In this document: positions 18,954 to 28,023 of the stretch, piece by piece
How the letters are laid out: every line of letters begins with the position of its first letter
How positions within the stretch are numbered: the stretch's first letter is position 1
Assembly (NCBI RefSeq): GCF_007830335.1
Contig: NZ_VLKU01000003.1
Coordinates: 248,001-312,000 of the forward strand
Length of the DNA stretch: 64,000 bases
Direction: 5' to 3'
Source: Paracoccus sulfuroxidans
GTDB taxonomy: Bacteria > Pseudomonadota > Alphaproteobacteria > Rhodobacterales > Rhodobacteraceae
Made by a program: the position numbers and the translations under genes
Notes under the pieces: model-generated
The model's database searches: none
Told to the model about the DNA's origin: nothing
What the model saw: only the letters and a program-made list of their open reading frames with translations

Positions 18954-19729
18954 TGGCTGCCGCAGCACCTGCGACCGGGACGGTCGCGCAGGCCGAATGG
19001 CTGCAGCGGGTCGGTGACAACTGCCTGATCCTGGGACATCGCGTGTCGGAATGGTGCGGGCATTCCCCCGCGCTTGAGGAGGACATCGCGCTGGCCAATA
19101 CCGCGCTGGACCTGATCGGCCAGTGCCAGCTGTGGCTGGGCCTTGCCGCCGAGGTCGAGGGCAAGGGCCGCAGCGCCGATGACCTGGCCTTCCTGCGCGA
19201 CGCGGGCGCTTTCCGCAACGTCCTGCTGGTCGAGCGTCCGAACGGCGATTTCGGTCAGACCCTGATGCGGCAGTTCCTGTTCGACGCCTGGCACCATGAG
19301 TTCCTGAAGGCGCTGAGCGACTCCTCGGACCCCCGCGTGGCCGAGATTGCCGCCAAGGCTTCGAAGGAAGTGGCCTATCACCTTGAGCGTTCGGCCGATC
19401 TGGTCGTGCGTCTGGGCGACGGGACCGAGGAAAGCCACGAGCGCATGCAGAAGGCGCTGGACGCGCTCTGGCCCTATACGGGCGAGCTCTTCATGGCCGA
19501 TGCGGTCGACGCCGAGATTGCGGCGGCAGGCATCGCCCCCAGCCCCGACAGCCTGAAGGACGGCTGGCTGCGCACGGTCAAAGCTGTGCTCGACGAGGCG
19601 ACGCTGGCCGTGCCCGCGGAAGGCTGGCAGCACAAGGGTGGCAAGAAGGGCGTTCACACCGAACACCTGGGCTATATCCTGGCCGAGATGCAGTTCCTGC
19701 AGCGCGCCTATCCCGGCGCCACCTGGTAA
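18953..19729 (+). CDS. paaC: 1,2-phenylacetyl-CoA epoxidase structural subunit PaaC
   Basis: The 258-residue structural ferritin-like subunit that pairs with PaaA. GDNCLILGHRVSEWCGHSPA, LEEDIALANTALDLIGQCQ and KEVAYHLERSADLVVRLGDG are diagnostic. The family is not the catalytic diiron subunit but is needed to hold PaaA. The ATG at 18953, which overlaps the paaB stop, is preferred to the in-frame GTG at 18950. It is followed five bases later by paaD. Confidence 0.95.
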   Translation: MAAAAPATGTVAQAEWLQRVGDNCLILGHRVSEWCGHSPALEEDIALANTALDLIGQCQLWLGLAAEVEGKGRSADDLAFLRDAGAFRNVLLVERPNGDFGQTLMRQFLFDAWHHEFLKALSDSSDPRVAEIAAKASKEVAYHLERSADLVVRLGDGTEESHERMQKALDALWPYTGELFMADAVDAEIAAAGIAPSPDSLKDGWLRTVKAVLDEATLAVPAEGWQHKGGKKGVHTEHLGYILAEMQFLQRAYPGATW

Positions 19730-19734
19730 GCGCC

Positions 19735-20259
19735 ATGCAGGCTCCGGCTCATCCCGATACGGATCAGGTCTGGCGCTGGCTTTCCGAAGTGCCCGACCCC
19801 GAGATCCCGGTTATCAGCCTGACCGATCTGGGCATCATCCGCGATGTCCAATGGCAGGATGACACGCTGGTCGTGACGGTGACGCCCACCTATTCGGGCT
19901 GCCCCGCCACCTCGATCATCAACCTTGATATCGAGACGGCCCTGCGTGAACGCGGCATCGACAAGCTTCGGCTGGAGCGGCAATTGTCGCCGCCCTGGAC
20001 CACCGACTGGCTGACCGAGGAGGGGCGCGAGAAACTGCGCGCCTACGGCATCGCGCCGCCCATCGACGGCACGGCGGCGGACGGGGTTCTGGCGGGGCGC
20101 ATCGCGCGGCTTGCGGGCACCTCGAACCTGACGGTCGCCTGTCCGCGCTGCGGCTCGACCCATACCGAGAAGCTCAGCCAGTTCGGCTCGACGCCCTGCA
20201 AGGCCAGCTATCGCTGCAAGGACTGTCTGGAACCCTTCGACTATTTCAAATGCATCTGA
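19735..20259 (+). CDS. paaD: Phenylacetate epoxidase maturation factor PaaD (MIP18/DUF59 family)
   Basis: A 174-residue protein with an N-terminal DUF59/MIP18 domain (VPDPEIPVISLTDLGIIRDV, TYSGCPATSIINLDI) and a C-terminal zinc-ribbon-like segment with four cysteines (CPRCGSTHTEKLS and YRCKDCLEPFDYFKC). DUF59 proteins act in iron-sulfur or metal-centre assembly. PaaD is required for a working epoxidase in other bacteria, probably by maturing PaaE or the diiron centre. It lies between paaC and paaE in the standard order. Confidence 0.93.
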   Translation: MQAPAHPDTDQVWRWLSEVPDPEIPVISLTDLGIIRDVQWQDDTLVVTVTPTYSGCPATSIINLDIETALRERGIDKLRLERQLSPPWTTDWLTEEGREKLRAYGIAPPIDGTAADGVLAGRIARLAGTSNLTVACPRCGSTHTEKLSQFGSTPCKASYRCKDCLEPFDYFKCI

Positions 20260-20293
20260 GGATGCCACCGACCCATTAGGCAGGAGCCCATCC

Positions 20294-21370
20294 ATGGCAC
20301 GCTTCCATCCGCTGAAGGTCACCGATGTGCGGCGCGAAACGCGCGACGCGGTCGTCGTGACGCTGACCCCCCGGGACGAGGACCGGGCGCTGTTCGACTT
20401 CACCCAAGGCCAGTACCTGACCTTCCGCCGCAGCTTCGACGGCGAGGAATTGCGCCGGTCCTATTCGATTTGTGCGGGCAAGGACGAAGGCGTCCTGAAG
20501 GTCGGCATCAAGCGCGTCGATGGCGGCGCCTTCTCGACCTGGGTGAACGAGAACCTGAATGCCGGGGACGAGATTGAGGCGATGCCCCCGATGGGCAAGT
20601 TCTTCACCGCGCTCGAGCCGGACACCGAAAAGCACTATCTGGGCTTTGCGGGCGGATCGGGGATCACGCCGGTCCTGTCGATCATCAAGACCGTGCTGAC
20701 GCGTGAGCCGAAGTCGCGCTTCACGCTGGTCTATGCGAACCGCCAGATCAGTTCGATCATGTTCCGCGAAGAACTTGAGGACCTGAAGAACACTTATCTG
20801 GGGCGGCTTTCGGTCATCCATATCCTCGACAGCGAGGCACAGGACATCGACCTGTTCACCGGTCGCGTGGACGCCGAAAAGATGAAGGCGCTGTTTGAAC
20901 ACTGGATCGACGCGGGCTCGGTCACGACCGCCTTCATCTGCGGCCCCGAGCCGATGATGCTGGCCATCGCCCAGTCGCTGCGCGATCACGGGCTGGACGA
21001 CAGCCAGATCAAGTTCGAGCTTTTCGCCTCAAGCCAGCCGGGCCGCGCCAAGGCGCGCGCCGTGTCGCAGGCCCAGGCCGACAGCGGCAATGCCATCGAG
21101 GCGACGGTGACGCTGGACGGCTCGACCCGCAGCTTCACCATGGCGCGTAACGGCCAGACCGTGCTGGACGCCGCCATCGCCAACCACATTGACGCGCCCT
21201 ATTCCTGCAAGGCGGGCGTCTGCTCGACCTGCCGCTGCAAGGTGCTGGAGGGCGAGGTCGAGATGGAAGTGAACCACGCGCTGGAAGATTACGAGGTCCG
21301 TGCCGGTTACGTCCTGAGCTGTCAGGCCGTGCCGCTGAGCGACCGCGTCATCGTCACCTACGACGAATAA
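20294..21370 (+). CDS. paaE: Phenylacetyl-CoA epoxidase reductase PaaE
   Basis: The 358-residue electron-transfer subunit moves electrons from NAD(P)H to the diiron subunit. Domain order: FAD-binding barrel with RRSYSICAG, NAD-binding domain with GFAGGSGITPVLSII and FICGPEPMM, then a plant-type [2Fe-2S] ferredoxin domain. The ferredoxin cysteines are in APYSCKAGVCSTCRCKVLEG, with the fourth in VLSCQAVP. It follows paaD by 34 bases with an AGGAG site. Confidence 0.95.
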   Translation: MARFHPLKVTDVRRETRDAVVVTLTPRDEDRALFDFTQGQYLTFRRSFDGEELRRSYSICAGKDEGVLKVGIKRVDGGAFSTWVNENLNAGDEIEAMPPMGKFFTALEPDTEKHYLGFAGGSGITPVLSIIKTVLTREPKSRFTLVYANRQISSIMFREELEDLKNTYLGRLSVIHILDSEAQDIDLFTGRVDAEKMKALFEHWIDAGSVTTAFICGPEPMMLAIAQSLRDHGLDDSQIKFELFASSQPGRAKARAVSQAQADSGNAIEATVTLDGSTRSFTMARNGQTVLDAAIANHIDAPYSCKAGVCSTCRCKVLEGEVEMEVNHALEDYEVRAGYVLSCQAVPLSDRVIVTYDE

Positions 21371-21381
21371 GTGAGGTTATC

Positions 21382-22131
21382 ATGGATACGATGAATATCG
21401 ACGACTACCTTGCTCAGGGCGGGGTGCTGACCTCTCCGGACAACGTGCCCGCGCGCTATCGGGGCGAGTTGCTGCGGCTGATGGCGTCCTTCGTGGACAG
21501 CGAACTGGCGGCTTCGGCCGGGTTCGCGGCCTCGATCAACTTCGCGCCCGGCATCAAGGAGCGCATCGCCGCCAGCCGCATCACGCTGGAAAAGGCCGAT
21601 CACGCCGAGCGGGTGCTGAACGTCATGGCCGATTTCGGCACCGACACCGACCGCTATCAGGCGATGCACGACTGGGCCTCGCGCGTGGAACGCGACGCGA
21701 GCCTAGATGCCGCGCGCCGCGACGGCGACATGCGCCTGTCGGTCTTTCACTATCCGCTGTCCAGCTGGGACGACGCGGTGGTGATGAACGTGCTGATGGG
21801 GCTGGCCACGCAGGTGCAGCTGACCGAGCTGACGCGGCTGTCCTATGCGCCGCTGGCCGAGGTCTTCCGCGAGATCGCGCCCCGCGAACGCCGCCATATG
21901 GAGCTGGGTATCGAAGGGATCGAGAAGCTGGCGACCGGTGGCGACAAGGCTCGTCTACGGGAACTCATCGCCTATTGGCGTCCGCGCGTCGCCGCGACCT
22001 TCGGCAGCCTGAACTCCAGCCGCTTCGAGACGCTGTCGCGGTTCGGCCTGCGCCGCACCCCGAATGAAACCCTGCTGTCACGCTGGCAGCAGGACCTGGA
22101 TGCCTTGCTGGACCGGCTTGGCCTCAATTGA
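21382..22131 (+). CDS. Extra ferritin-like protein in the paa operon (Phenylacetic acid catabolic family)
   Basis: A 249-residue, mainly helical protein 11 bases after paaE. It resembles PaaA/PaaC (Pfam Phenylacetic acid catabolic family): LEKADHAERVL aligns with PaaA's DEAGHG helix and IAPRERRHMELGIEG with its [13 protein letters not shown] helix. The second ExxH is intact (Glu169, His172). In the first, the Glu position is Lys71 while His74 is kept, so a normal diiron centre is doubtful. It is not PaaA, B, C, D or E, all of which are present. A PaaC-like structural, assembly or protective role is possible. An in-frame ATG at 21391 is an alternative start. Confidence 0.7.
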   Translation: MDTMNIDDYLAQGGVLTSPDNVPARYRGELLRLMASFVDSELAASAGFAASINFAPGIKERIAASRITLEKADHAERVLNVMADFGTDTDRYQAMHDWASRVERDASLDAARRDGDMRLSVFHYPLSSWDDAVVMNVLMGLATQVQLTELTRLSYAPLAEVFREIAPRERRHMELGIEGIEKLATGGDKARLRELIAYWRPRVAATFGSLNSSRFETLSRFGLRRTPNETLLSRWQQDLDALLDRLGLN

Positions 22132-22135
22132 CCCG

Positions 22136-22190
22136 GCCGGAGCGGTGCCGCGCGGGCGCGCCTGACTGGCGCGCGCCGGCACCGACCGGC
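22136..22190 (+). other. Long GC-rich hairpin before paaZ
   Basis: CGGTGCCG (22143-22150) pairs with CGGCACCG (22177-22184), and GCGCGCC (22156-22162) with GGCGCGC (22168-22174), around TGACT. GCCGG and CCGGC extend the stem outward past small bulges. There is no following T-run, so this is better read as an mRNA stability or processing element than as a terminator. Confidence 0.5.
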
Positions 22191-22210
22191 AGATGAAAAA
22201 GGAAACGCCC

Positions 22211-24274
22211 ATGAACGCGACGATCCGCCCTGCGCGCCGTCTTGAAAGCTATGTCTGCGGCCAGTGGACCCCCGGCGCAAAAGAGGGCCAGCCGCTGCTG
22301 GACGCCTCGACCGGAGAGCTGGTGGCGCATATCGATTCCTCGGGCCTGAACTTTGCCGAGGTTCTGGAGTTTGGCCGCAGCGTGGCCAGCCCCAAACTGC
22401 GCGCCATGTCCTTCCACGAACGCGCCGCCATGCTGAAGGCCCTGGGCCTGAAGCTGATGGAGCAGAAGGAAGAGTTCTACACCGAAAGCCTGCGCACGGG
22501 GGCCACGCGCTCGGACGGGTGGGTCGATATCGAAGGGGGCATCGGGACGATGCTGACCTTCGCCTCGAAAGGGCGGCGCGAGCTGCCGAATACCCGCGTG
22601 CTGGTCGATGGCGATGTCGAGCCGCTGTCGAAGGACAACAGCTTTTCGGCCCAGCACATCCTGACGCCGCTTCAGGGCGTGGCCGTCCACATCAACGCCT
22701 TCAACTTCCCCGTTTGGGGCATGCTGGAAAAGATCGCGCCGACCCTGCTGGCCGGGGTGCCCTGCGTGGTGAAGCCCGCCAGCCAGACCGCCTATCTGAC
22801 CGAGCTGGTGGTGCGCCGCATCATTGAAACCGGCATCCTGCCCGAAGGTGCGCTGCAGCTGATCTGCGGCTCGGTCGGGGATCTGCTGGACCATGTCACG
22901 GGGCAGGACGCGGTGACCTTCACCGGCTCGGCCTGGACGGGGCAGAAGCTGAAGCAGCATCCGGCGATCATCCAGAATTCGGTCCGCTTCACCATGGAGG
23001 CCGACAGCCTGAACTCCTCGATCCTTGGCCCTGATGCGGTGCCGGGCACGCCCGAGTTTGACCTGTTCGTCAAGGAAGTCGCGCGCGAGATGACCGCGAA
23101 GGCCGGGCAGAAATGCACCGCCATCCGCCGCGTCATCGCGCCGCGTGCGCTGACCGAGGCGCTGGTTGCCGCCATTGGCGAGCGTCTGGCCAAGACCGCC
23201 GTCGGCCTGCCGGGCGATGAGGGCACGCGCATGGGCCCGCTGGCCTCGATGGATCAGCGCGACGAGGTGCGCCAGCGCATCCGCGATCTGCAGGCCGATG
23301 CCGAGATCGTGGCGGGCGACCCCGATGCGGTCAACGTCGCCTCGGGCGATGCCGAGAAGGGCGCGTTCCTGAACCCGGTGCTGCTTTATTGTGACAAGCC
23401 CTTCGCGGCCACTGCGGTCCATGATGTCGAGGCCTTCGGGCCGGTGTCGACGGTCATGCCCTATGACAGCCTTGATGAGGCGGTCGAGCTGTCGCGCAAG
23501 GGCAAGGGCTCGCTGGTCAGCTCGCTTTTCACCGATGATCCGAAGGTCGCCGAAGAGGTGGTGCTGGGCATCGCCCCCTATCACGGGCGGGTGCTGATCG
23601 GGAACCGGGCCTCGGCCAAGACCTCGACCGGGCATGGCTCGCCTCTGGCGGGGCTGGTCCATGGCGGGCCGGGTCGCGCGGGCGGCGGCGAAGAGATGGG
23701 CGGCATGCGGGGCGTCAAGCATTACATGCAGCGCACCGCCGTGCAGGGCACGCCGCGCCTTCTGTCGGCTGTCACCGGTCGCTGGATCGAGGGGGCCGAT
23801 GCCACGCAGGGCGAGCATCCCTTCCGCAAATCGCTGGCCGAACTGAAGATCGGAGACCAGCTGGTCACCGCCAAGCGCACCATCACGCTGGAGGATGTCG
23901 AGCATTTCGCCCATTTCACCGGCGACACCTTCTATGCGCATATGGACAGCGAGGCTGCCAAGGCGAACCCGTTCTTCGACGACCGCGTGGCGCATGGCTA
24001 TCTGATCGCGTCCTTTGCGGCAGGTCTGTTCGTGGAGCCGAACCCCGGCCCGGTGCTGGCGAACTTTGGCGTCGACCACCTGCGCTTCCTGACGCCGGTC
24101 TATTTCGGCGACACGCTGCAGGTGCGGCTGACCTGTAAAGAGATCAACCCGCGCGCCACCGCCGAACATGGTGAGGTGCGTTGGGACTGTCAGGTCACCA
24201 ATCAGGACGGGGCGGTCGTCGCGCAATATGACGTGCTGACCATGGTCGCGAAAAGCTGGCCGCCTGCCGCCTGA
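22211..24274 (+). CDS. paaZ: Bifunctional oxepin-CoA hydrolase / semialdehyde dehydrogenase PaaZ
   Basis: A 687-residue fusion enzyme. The N-terminal aldehyde dehydrogenase domain (about 1-520) has the catalytic Glu in [12 protein letters not shown] and Cys in [14 protein letters not shown]. The C-terminal MaoC-type (R)-hydratase domain (about 540-687) has [20 protein letters not shown] and [18 protein letters not shown]. It opens oxepin-CoA and oxidises the aldehyde to 3-oxo-5,6-dehydrosuberyl-CoA. The ATG at 22211 was chosen because AAGGAA lies eight bases before it; the ATG at 22193 is upstream of that site. It ends the rightward operon. Confidence 0.94.
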   Translation: MNATIRPARRLESYVCGQWTPGAKEGQPLLDASTGELVAHIDSSGLNFAEVLEFGRSVASPKLRAMSFHERAAMLKALGLKLMEQKEEFYTESLRTGATRSDGWVDIEGGIGTMLTFASKGRRELPNTRVLVDGDVEPLSKDNSFSAQHILTPLQGVAVHINAFNFPVWGMLEKIAPTLLAGVPCVVKPASQTAYLTELVVRRIIETGILPEGALQLICGSVGDLLDHVTGQDAVTFTGSAWTGQKLKQHPAIIQNSVRFTMEADSLNSSILGPDAVPGTPEFDLFVKEVAREMTAKAGQKCTAIRRVIAPRALTEALVAAIGERLAKTAVGLPGDEGTRMGPLASMDQRDEVRQRIRDLQADAEIVAGDPDAVNVASGDAEKGAFLNPVLLYCDKPFAATAVHDVEAFGPVSTVMPYDSLDEAVELSRKGKGSLVSSLFTDDPKVAEEVVLGIAPYHGRVLIGNRASAKTSTGHGSPLAGLVHGGPGRAGGGEEMGGMRGVKHYMQRTAVQGTPRLLSAVTGRWIEGADATQGEHPFRKSLAELKIGDQLVTAKRTITLEDVEHFAHFTGDTFYAHMDSEAAKANPFFDDRVAHGYLIASFAAGLFVEPNPGPVLANFGVDHLRFLTPVYFGDTLQVRLTCKEINPRATAEHGEVRWDCQVTNQDGAVVAQYDVLTMVAKSWPPAA

Positions 24275-24302
24275 ACGCCTTCCAAATGCAAGTGATTGCG
24301 CC

Positions 24303-24322
24303 GGGCCCTGACCTCAGGGCTC
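24303..24322. terminator. Candidate transcription-end hairpin between paaZ and the AI-2E-family gene
   Basis: GGGCCCTGA (24303-24311) and TCAGGGCTC (24314-24322) are near-complementary arms with one G-U pair. The repeat covers the end of the convergent permease gene and its stop. No T-run is present on either side, so termination is uncertain. Confidence 0.35.
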
Positions 24323-25402
24323 GGCGGTTTCGTCTGCGGGAAGGGGCAGGGTAGGGGCATCGGCCTTGGCCTCGATGTAGAGCCGCCAGACGGCCAGGAA
24401 CAGCGCCGCGACCAGCGGGCCCACGACGAAACCGTTGACCCCCAGCACCGCCAGCCCGCCCAGCGTCGAGACCAGCACCAGATAGTCGGGCATGTTGATC
24501 TGCCCGCCGACCAGTCGCGGCCGCAACAGGTTGTCGACCAGGCTGATGACGAAGGTGCCGACCAGCAGCAGGATGATGCCCTTACCGACTGCACCGGTCA
24601 TCAGCAGATAGATCCCGATGGGTGCCCAGATCAGCCCTGCGCCCACCGCCGGGATCAGCGACAGCACCGCCATCACCACGCCCCACAGGATCGGCGCGCC
24701 AATGCCCAGAAACCACAGCGTGACGCCGCCGATGGCACCCTGAATGGCGGCGATGATGATATTGCCCTTCACCGTGGCCGTCACCACCGAGGCGAAGGTG
24801 TTCAGCAGCACATCGGTCTGGCGCGGCGTCAGCGGGCTTGCGATCCGCAGCGTCTGCGACAGCTGCACCCCGTCGCGGAACATGAAGAACAGCAGGTACA
24901 GGGCCACGCCGAAGGCGATGGTGAAGCCAATGGCTCCCTGGCTGAAGGAATAGAAGCCTTTGCCCATGAATTGCAGCACGTTCTCCAGCACGGTGCTGAA
25001 GCGGGCCGCGACCTCGGAGGCGGTGGGCAGGTTCAGCCGGTCCAGAAGGTTGTGAACGCTGTCGGGCAATGCGGTCCAGGCGCGGTCCAGCATCGAGGCG
25101 ATGTCGGGCGGTGCGCTGGTCAGCATCTGATAGGCCCGGGCGGCCTCGGCCGCCAGCAGGCTGACCAGCATGATGAAGGGGATGACGACCAGCAGAATAC
25201 AGATCATCACGCTGATGAAGGCCGCAAATCCGGGCCTGCCCCGGGTCCATCCAAGCGCGCGCAGATACAGCGGATGGAACAGGATCGCCAGGATCACCGC
25301 CCAAAGGACCGCGCCATAATAGGGCCGGATGACGGCAATCAGCATGACGCTGGCAATGACCATCACCGTGATGAAGGCGGTCGAGATGCGGTAGGACGCC
25401 AT
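24314..25402 (-). CDS. AI-2E family transporter (PerM/TqsA-like membrane protein)
   Basis: A 362-residue integral membrane protein with about seven to eight hydrophobic helices. The family pattern is seen in ISTAFITVMVIASVMLIAVI, the central loop and ALYLLFFMFRDGVQLSQTL, and the C-terminal GVVMAVLSLIPAVGAGLIWAP with LVDNLLRPRLVGGQINMPDYLVL. Members are exporters or ion/solute transporters of varied function. It lies between two paa operons but has no known link to phenylacetate. A CAGGAGAT site precedes the ATG at 25402. Confidence 0.88.
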   Translation of the reverse strand: MASYRISTAFITVMVIASVMLIAVIRPYYGAVLWAVILAILFHPLYLRALGWTRGRPGFAAFISVMICILLVVIPFIMLVSLLAAEAARAYQMLTSAPPDIASMLDRAWTALPDSVHNLLDRLNLPTASEVAARFSTVLENVLQFMGKGFYSFSQGAIGFTIAFGVALYLLFFMFRDGVQLSQTLRIASPLTPRQTDVLLNTFASVVTATVKGNIIIAAIQGAIGGVTLWFLGIGAPILWGVVMAVLSLIPAVGAGLIWAPIGIYLLMTGAVGKGIILLLVGTFVISLVDNLLRPRLVGGQINMPDYLVLVSTLGGLAVLGVNGFVVGPLVAALFLAVWRLYIEAKADAPTLPLPADETAEP

Positions 25403-25537
25403 GGCGATCTCCTGCTGAGGGGATGCGGCGGGGCCGCAGACCTTGGGGCAGGCTAGCCCGATTGGCGGGCCATGTCAGCCGCTTGCAGCGTATGGTGGCG
25501 GCAGGGCGCCCAGATCGCTGCGGCAGGCGTGGCGGAT

Positions 25538-26137
25538 TTAGCGCACGGCCTTGATGCCTTCGAGGATCAGCGTGGTCGCCACGTCGGCATAATCCTCGCG
25601 GCTGATGCGGCCGCCGTCGCGGAACCACATATAGACCCAGTTCATCATGCCAAACAGCGACATGGTCACCGGCATCAACAGCGGGCGCTGCTTCTGGTCC
25701 AGATCGGGGTTCAGGTCATGCAGCACGGTCGAGAAATGGCGCACGATCCGCCGCTCGATCTTGGTGATCTCGGCGCGCTGTTCGTCGCTCAGCGCGGCGG
25801 TGGCGTTCAGCTGGACCTTGTGTTCATTGTCCGCGCCCCGATAGCACTCCAGCACCGTGCCGACCAGCTTGCGCAGGCGCTGCTCGGGCTGCAGGCTGGG
25901 GTCGTCGGCGGCCGAAATCTCGGCGTCGAGCTCCTCCAGATGGCCGGTGATGATCGCGAAAATCAGCGCGTCCTTGCTGGGGTAGTAATGATAAAGCAGC
26001 GCCTTCGACACCTGAGCATGTGCGGCGATCTGCGACATCGAGGCCTTGTCCATGCCCTGTTCGGCAAAGACCGTGGCGGCATTCTGTAAGATGCCGCGCT
26101 GCTTTTCTTCGAAGTCGTTTGCCCGTGTTCGAGCCAT
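25538..26137 (-). CDS. paaR: TetR-family repressor of phenylacetate genes
   Basis: A 199-residue TetR regulator. The N-terminal helix-turn-helix is QNAATVFAEQGMDKASMSQI with AHAQVSKALLYHYYPSKDALI. The C-terminal ligand domain includes a long stretch typical of PaaR (MPVTMSLFGMMNWVYMWFRD). The ATG at 26137 (MARTRANDFEEKQRG) is preferred; the frame continues upstream to 26203 through a hairpin. It is the last gene of the leftward paaG-I-K-R operon. Two matching palindromes at paaJ and paaG/paaN are its likely operators, and phenylacetyl-CoA is the likely inducer by analogy. Confidence 0.82.
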   Translation of the reverse strand: MARTRANDFEEKQRGILQNAATVFAEQGMDKASMSQIAAHAQVSKALLYHYYPSKDALIFAIITGHLEELDAEISAADDPSLQPEQRLRKLVGTVLECYRGADNEHKVQLNATAALSDEQRAEITKIERRIVRHFSTVLHDLNPDLDQKQRPLLMPVTMSLFGMMNWVYMWFRDGGRISREDYADVATTLILEGIKAVR

Positions 26138-26171
26138 TTTGCTGTTCGTCCCGAGGTCTGAGGCGCAGAAA

Positions 26172-26194
26172 TCACGGGCGGCAGGCGCCCGTGA
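26172..26194 (-). terminator. Hairpin between paaK and paaR
   Basis: TCACGGGCG (26172-26180) and CGCCCGTGA (26186-26194) form a perfect 9-bp stem with a five-base loop. It lies in the gap between paaK and paaR on the leftward transcript, about 35 bases before the paaR start. No U-run follows, so it may attenuate or stabilise rather than stop transcription. Confidence 0.4.
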
Positions 26195-26244
26195 CGGCTT
26201 CATCTAGCGGTCAATGGCCGAAAAGTCACGGCCGACGTGCCCGA

Positions 26245-27555
26245 TTACTCTTTTGGGCGGTTGTCGACGACGCGCTTGGCCTTGCCTTCCGAGCGCTGAA
26301 GCGCGTTCGGATCATGCACTTCGACCTTGGTCGAGACGCCGACGACGCCCTTGATGCGGTGGATCAGATCCTTCGCGGATTTCACGCGGGCGTCGCTGTC
26401 GGTGCCGTCGGGCGAGCATTCGACATGGACGATCATCCCGTCCATGCGACCGCTGCGGACCAGTTCGATGTGGAAATGCGGCGCGAGCTGCGGGCATTTC
26501 AGGATCTGTTCCTCGATCTGGGTCGGGAAGACGTTGACGCCGCGCAGGATGATCATGTCATCCGAACGCCCGGTGATCTTCTCGATCCGGCGCATCGAGC
26601 GCGCCGTACCGGGCAGAAGCCGGGTCAGGTCGCGGGTGCGGTAGCGCACCATCGGCAGACCTTCCTTGGTCAGCGTCGTGATGACCAGCTCGCCCATCTC
26701 GCCATCCGGCAGCGGCTCGCCCGTCACCGGGTCAATGATCTCGGGGTAGAAATGGTCTTCCCAGAAATGCAGCCCGTCCTTGGTCTCGACACATTCCATC
26801 GCGACGCCGGGGCCCATGATCTCGGAGAGGCCATAGATGTCGACGGCATGCATGTCGAAGGCCTGCTCGATTTCCTCGCGCATCGAGTTCGTCCAGGGCT
26901 CTGCCCCGAAGATGCCGACCTGCAGCGAGGATTTGCGCGGGTCGAGGCCCTGACGATGGAATTCATCCAGAATCGACAGCATGTAGCTGGGCGTCACCAT
27001 GATGACGCGCGGCTTGAAATCGTTGATCAGCGTCACCTGACGCTCGGTCCCGCCGCCCGAGATCGGAACGACAGTGCAGCCCAGACGCTCGGCGCCGTAA
27101 TGCGCGCCAAGACCGCCGGTGAAAAGGCCGTAGCCATAGGCGTTGTGCAGGATGTCGCCCGGACGCCCGCCGCCCGCGCGGATCGAGCGCGCGATCAGGT
27201 TGGCCCAGGTGTCGATGTCATTCTTGGTATAGCCCACCACGGTCGGCTTGCCGGTCGTCCCCGAGGAACCATGGATGCGCGAGAGCTGCTTCTGCGGCAC
27301 GGCGAACATCCCGAAGGGATAGGTGTCGCGCAGGTCCTGCTTGTAGGTGAAGGGGAATTTCGCGATGTCTTTCAGCGATTTCAGCTCTTCAGGGTGGACA
27401 TCGGCCTCGATGAAGCGTTTGCGGAAGAAGGGCGAATTCTCATAGGCATGTTTCAGCGAGCGCTTCATGCGGTGGAATTGCAGTGCCTCGATCTCATCGC
27501 GCGAGGCGGTTTCGATCGGATCGAGGTCTTTTTGGTTCGGCGTCAGGTCTTCCAT
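26245..27555 (-). CDS. paaK: Phenylacetate-CoA ligase
   Basis: A 436-residue AMP-forming acyl-CoA ligase that activates phenylacetate with ATP and CoA in the cytoplasm. The P-loop-like motif is IHGSSGTTGKPTVVGYT, followed by IYGLSEIMGPGVAMEC (aromatic-binding and AMP-binding), YRTRDLTRLLPG (adenine/ribose Asp) and the C-terminal KITGRSDDMIILRGVNVFPTQ. All are standard for PaaK. It is third in the leftward paaG-paaI-paaK-paaR operon, 27 bases after paaI. Confidence 0.95.
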   Translation of the reverse strand: MEDLTPNQKDLDPIETASRDEIEALQFHRMKRSLKHAYENSPFFRKRFIEADVHPEELKSLKDIAKFPFTYKQDLRDTYPFGMFAVPQKQLSRIHGSSGTTGKPTVVGYTKNDIDTWANLIARSIRAGGGRPGDILHNAYGYGLFTGGLGAHYGAERLGCTVVPISGGGTERQVTLINDFKPRVIMVTPSYMLSILDEFHRQGLDPRKSSLQVGIFGAEPWTNSMREEIEQAFDMHAVDIYGLSEIMGPGVAMECVETKDGLHFWEDHFYPEIIDPVTGEPLPDGEMGELVITTLTKEGLPMVRYRTRDLTRLLPGTARSMRRIEKITGRSDDMIILRGVNVFPTQIEEQILKCPQLAPHFHIELVRSGRMDGMIVHVECSPDGTDSDARVKSAKDLIHRIKGVVGVSTKVEVHDPNALQRSEGKAKRVVDNRPKE

Positions 27556-27582
27556 GGCTTCCTCCCTCAGAAACGCCCGGGT

Positions 27583-28023
27583 TCAATTCTGCTGTGGTAG
27601 ATGCGTGCCCTTCACGCTGCGTGAATGGCCGCGAAATTCGGCGATATGCTCACCCTGCTGGTTGGTGATGCGGACATCGTAGATCCCCGAGCGCCCGCGC
27701 AGCGAGACCTCGCGTGCGGTCGCCGTCAGGCGGTCACCGATGCGGCCGGGGTTGATGTAGGTGATCGAGTTCTGCTGCGCGACCGTGATCTGGTTGCGGC
27801 TGTTGCAGGCGAAGGCGAAGGCGCTGTCGGCCAGCGTGAAGATATAGCCGCCGTGGCAGTTGCCATGGCCGTTCGACATCTCGGCGGTGATGTCCATGCT
27901 GAGCGTCGCCTCGCCCGGGGCGATATTGTCAAGGCTCATGCCAAGGCGCTGGCTGGCGCTGTCGTCGTTCCACATGGCCTTGGCGCAAGCCTCGGCCAGT
28001 TCCTGTTCGGTCATGCTGCTCAT
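27583..28023 (-). CDS. paaI: Hydroxyphenylacetyl-CoA thioesterase
   Basis: A 146-residue hotdog-fold thioesterase. The motif NGHGNCHGGYIFTLADSAFAFACNS carries the conserved HGG and the helix with the catalytic Asp. PaaI hydrolyses dead-end CoA esters such as ring-hydroxylated phenylacetyl-CoA, freeing CoA. The start at 28023 overlaps the paaG stop (ATGA), indicating coupling; an in-frame ATG at 28014 is an alternative. Confidence 0.93.
   Translation of the reverse strand: MSSMTEQELAEACAKAMWNDDSASQRLGMSLDNIAPGEATLSMDITAEMSNGHGNCHGGYIFTLADSAFAFACNSRNQITVAQQNSITYINPGRIGDRLTATAREVSLRGRSGIYDVRITNQQGEHIAEFRGHSRSVKGTHLPQQN

Noticed and set aside
22125-22140. Further PaaR-like site (ATTGACC) before paaZ
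   Set aside because: The match includes the stop codon of the preceding gene and the second half-site is missing.
24296-25456. Open frame antisense to the AI-2E-family transporter
   Set aside because: Its His/Gln/Asp-rich translation is typical of the complement of a hydrophobic protein.
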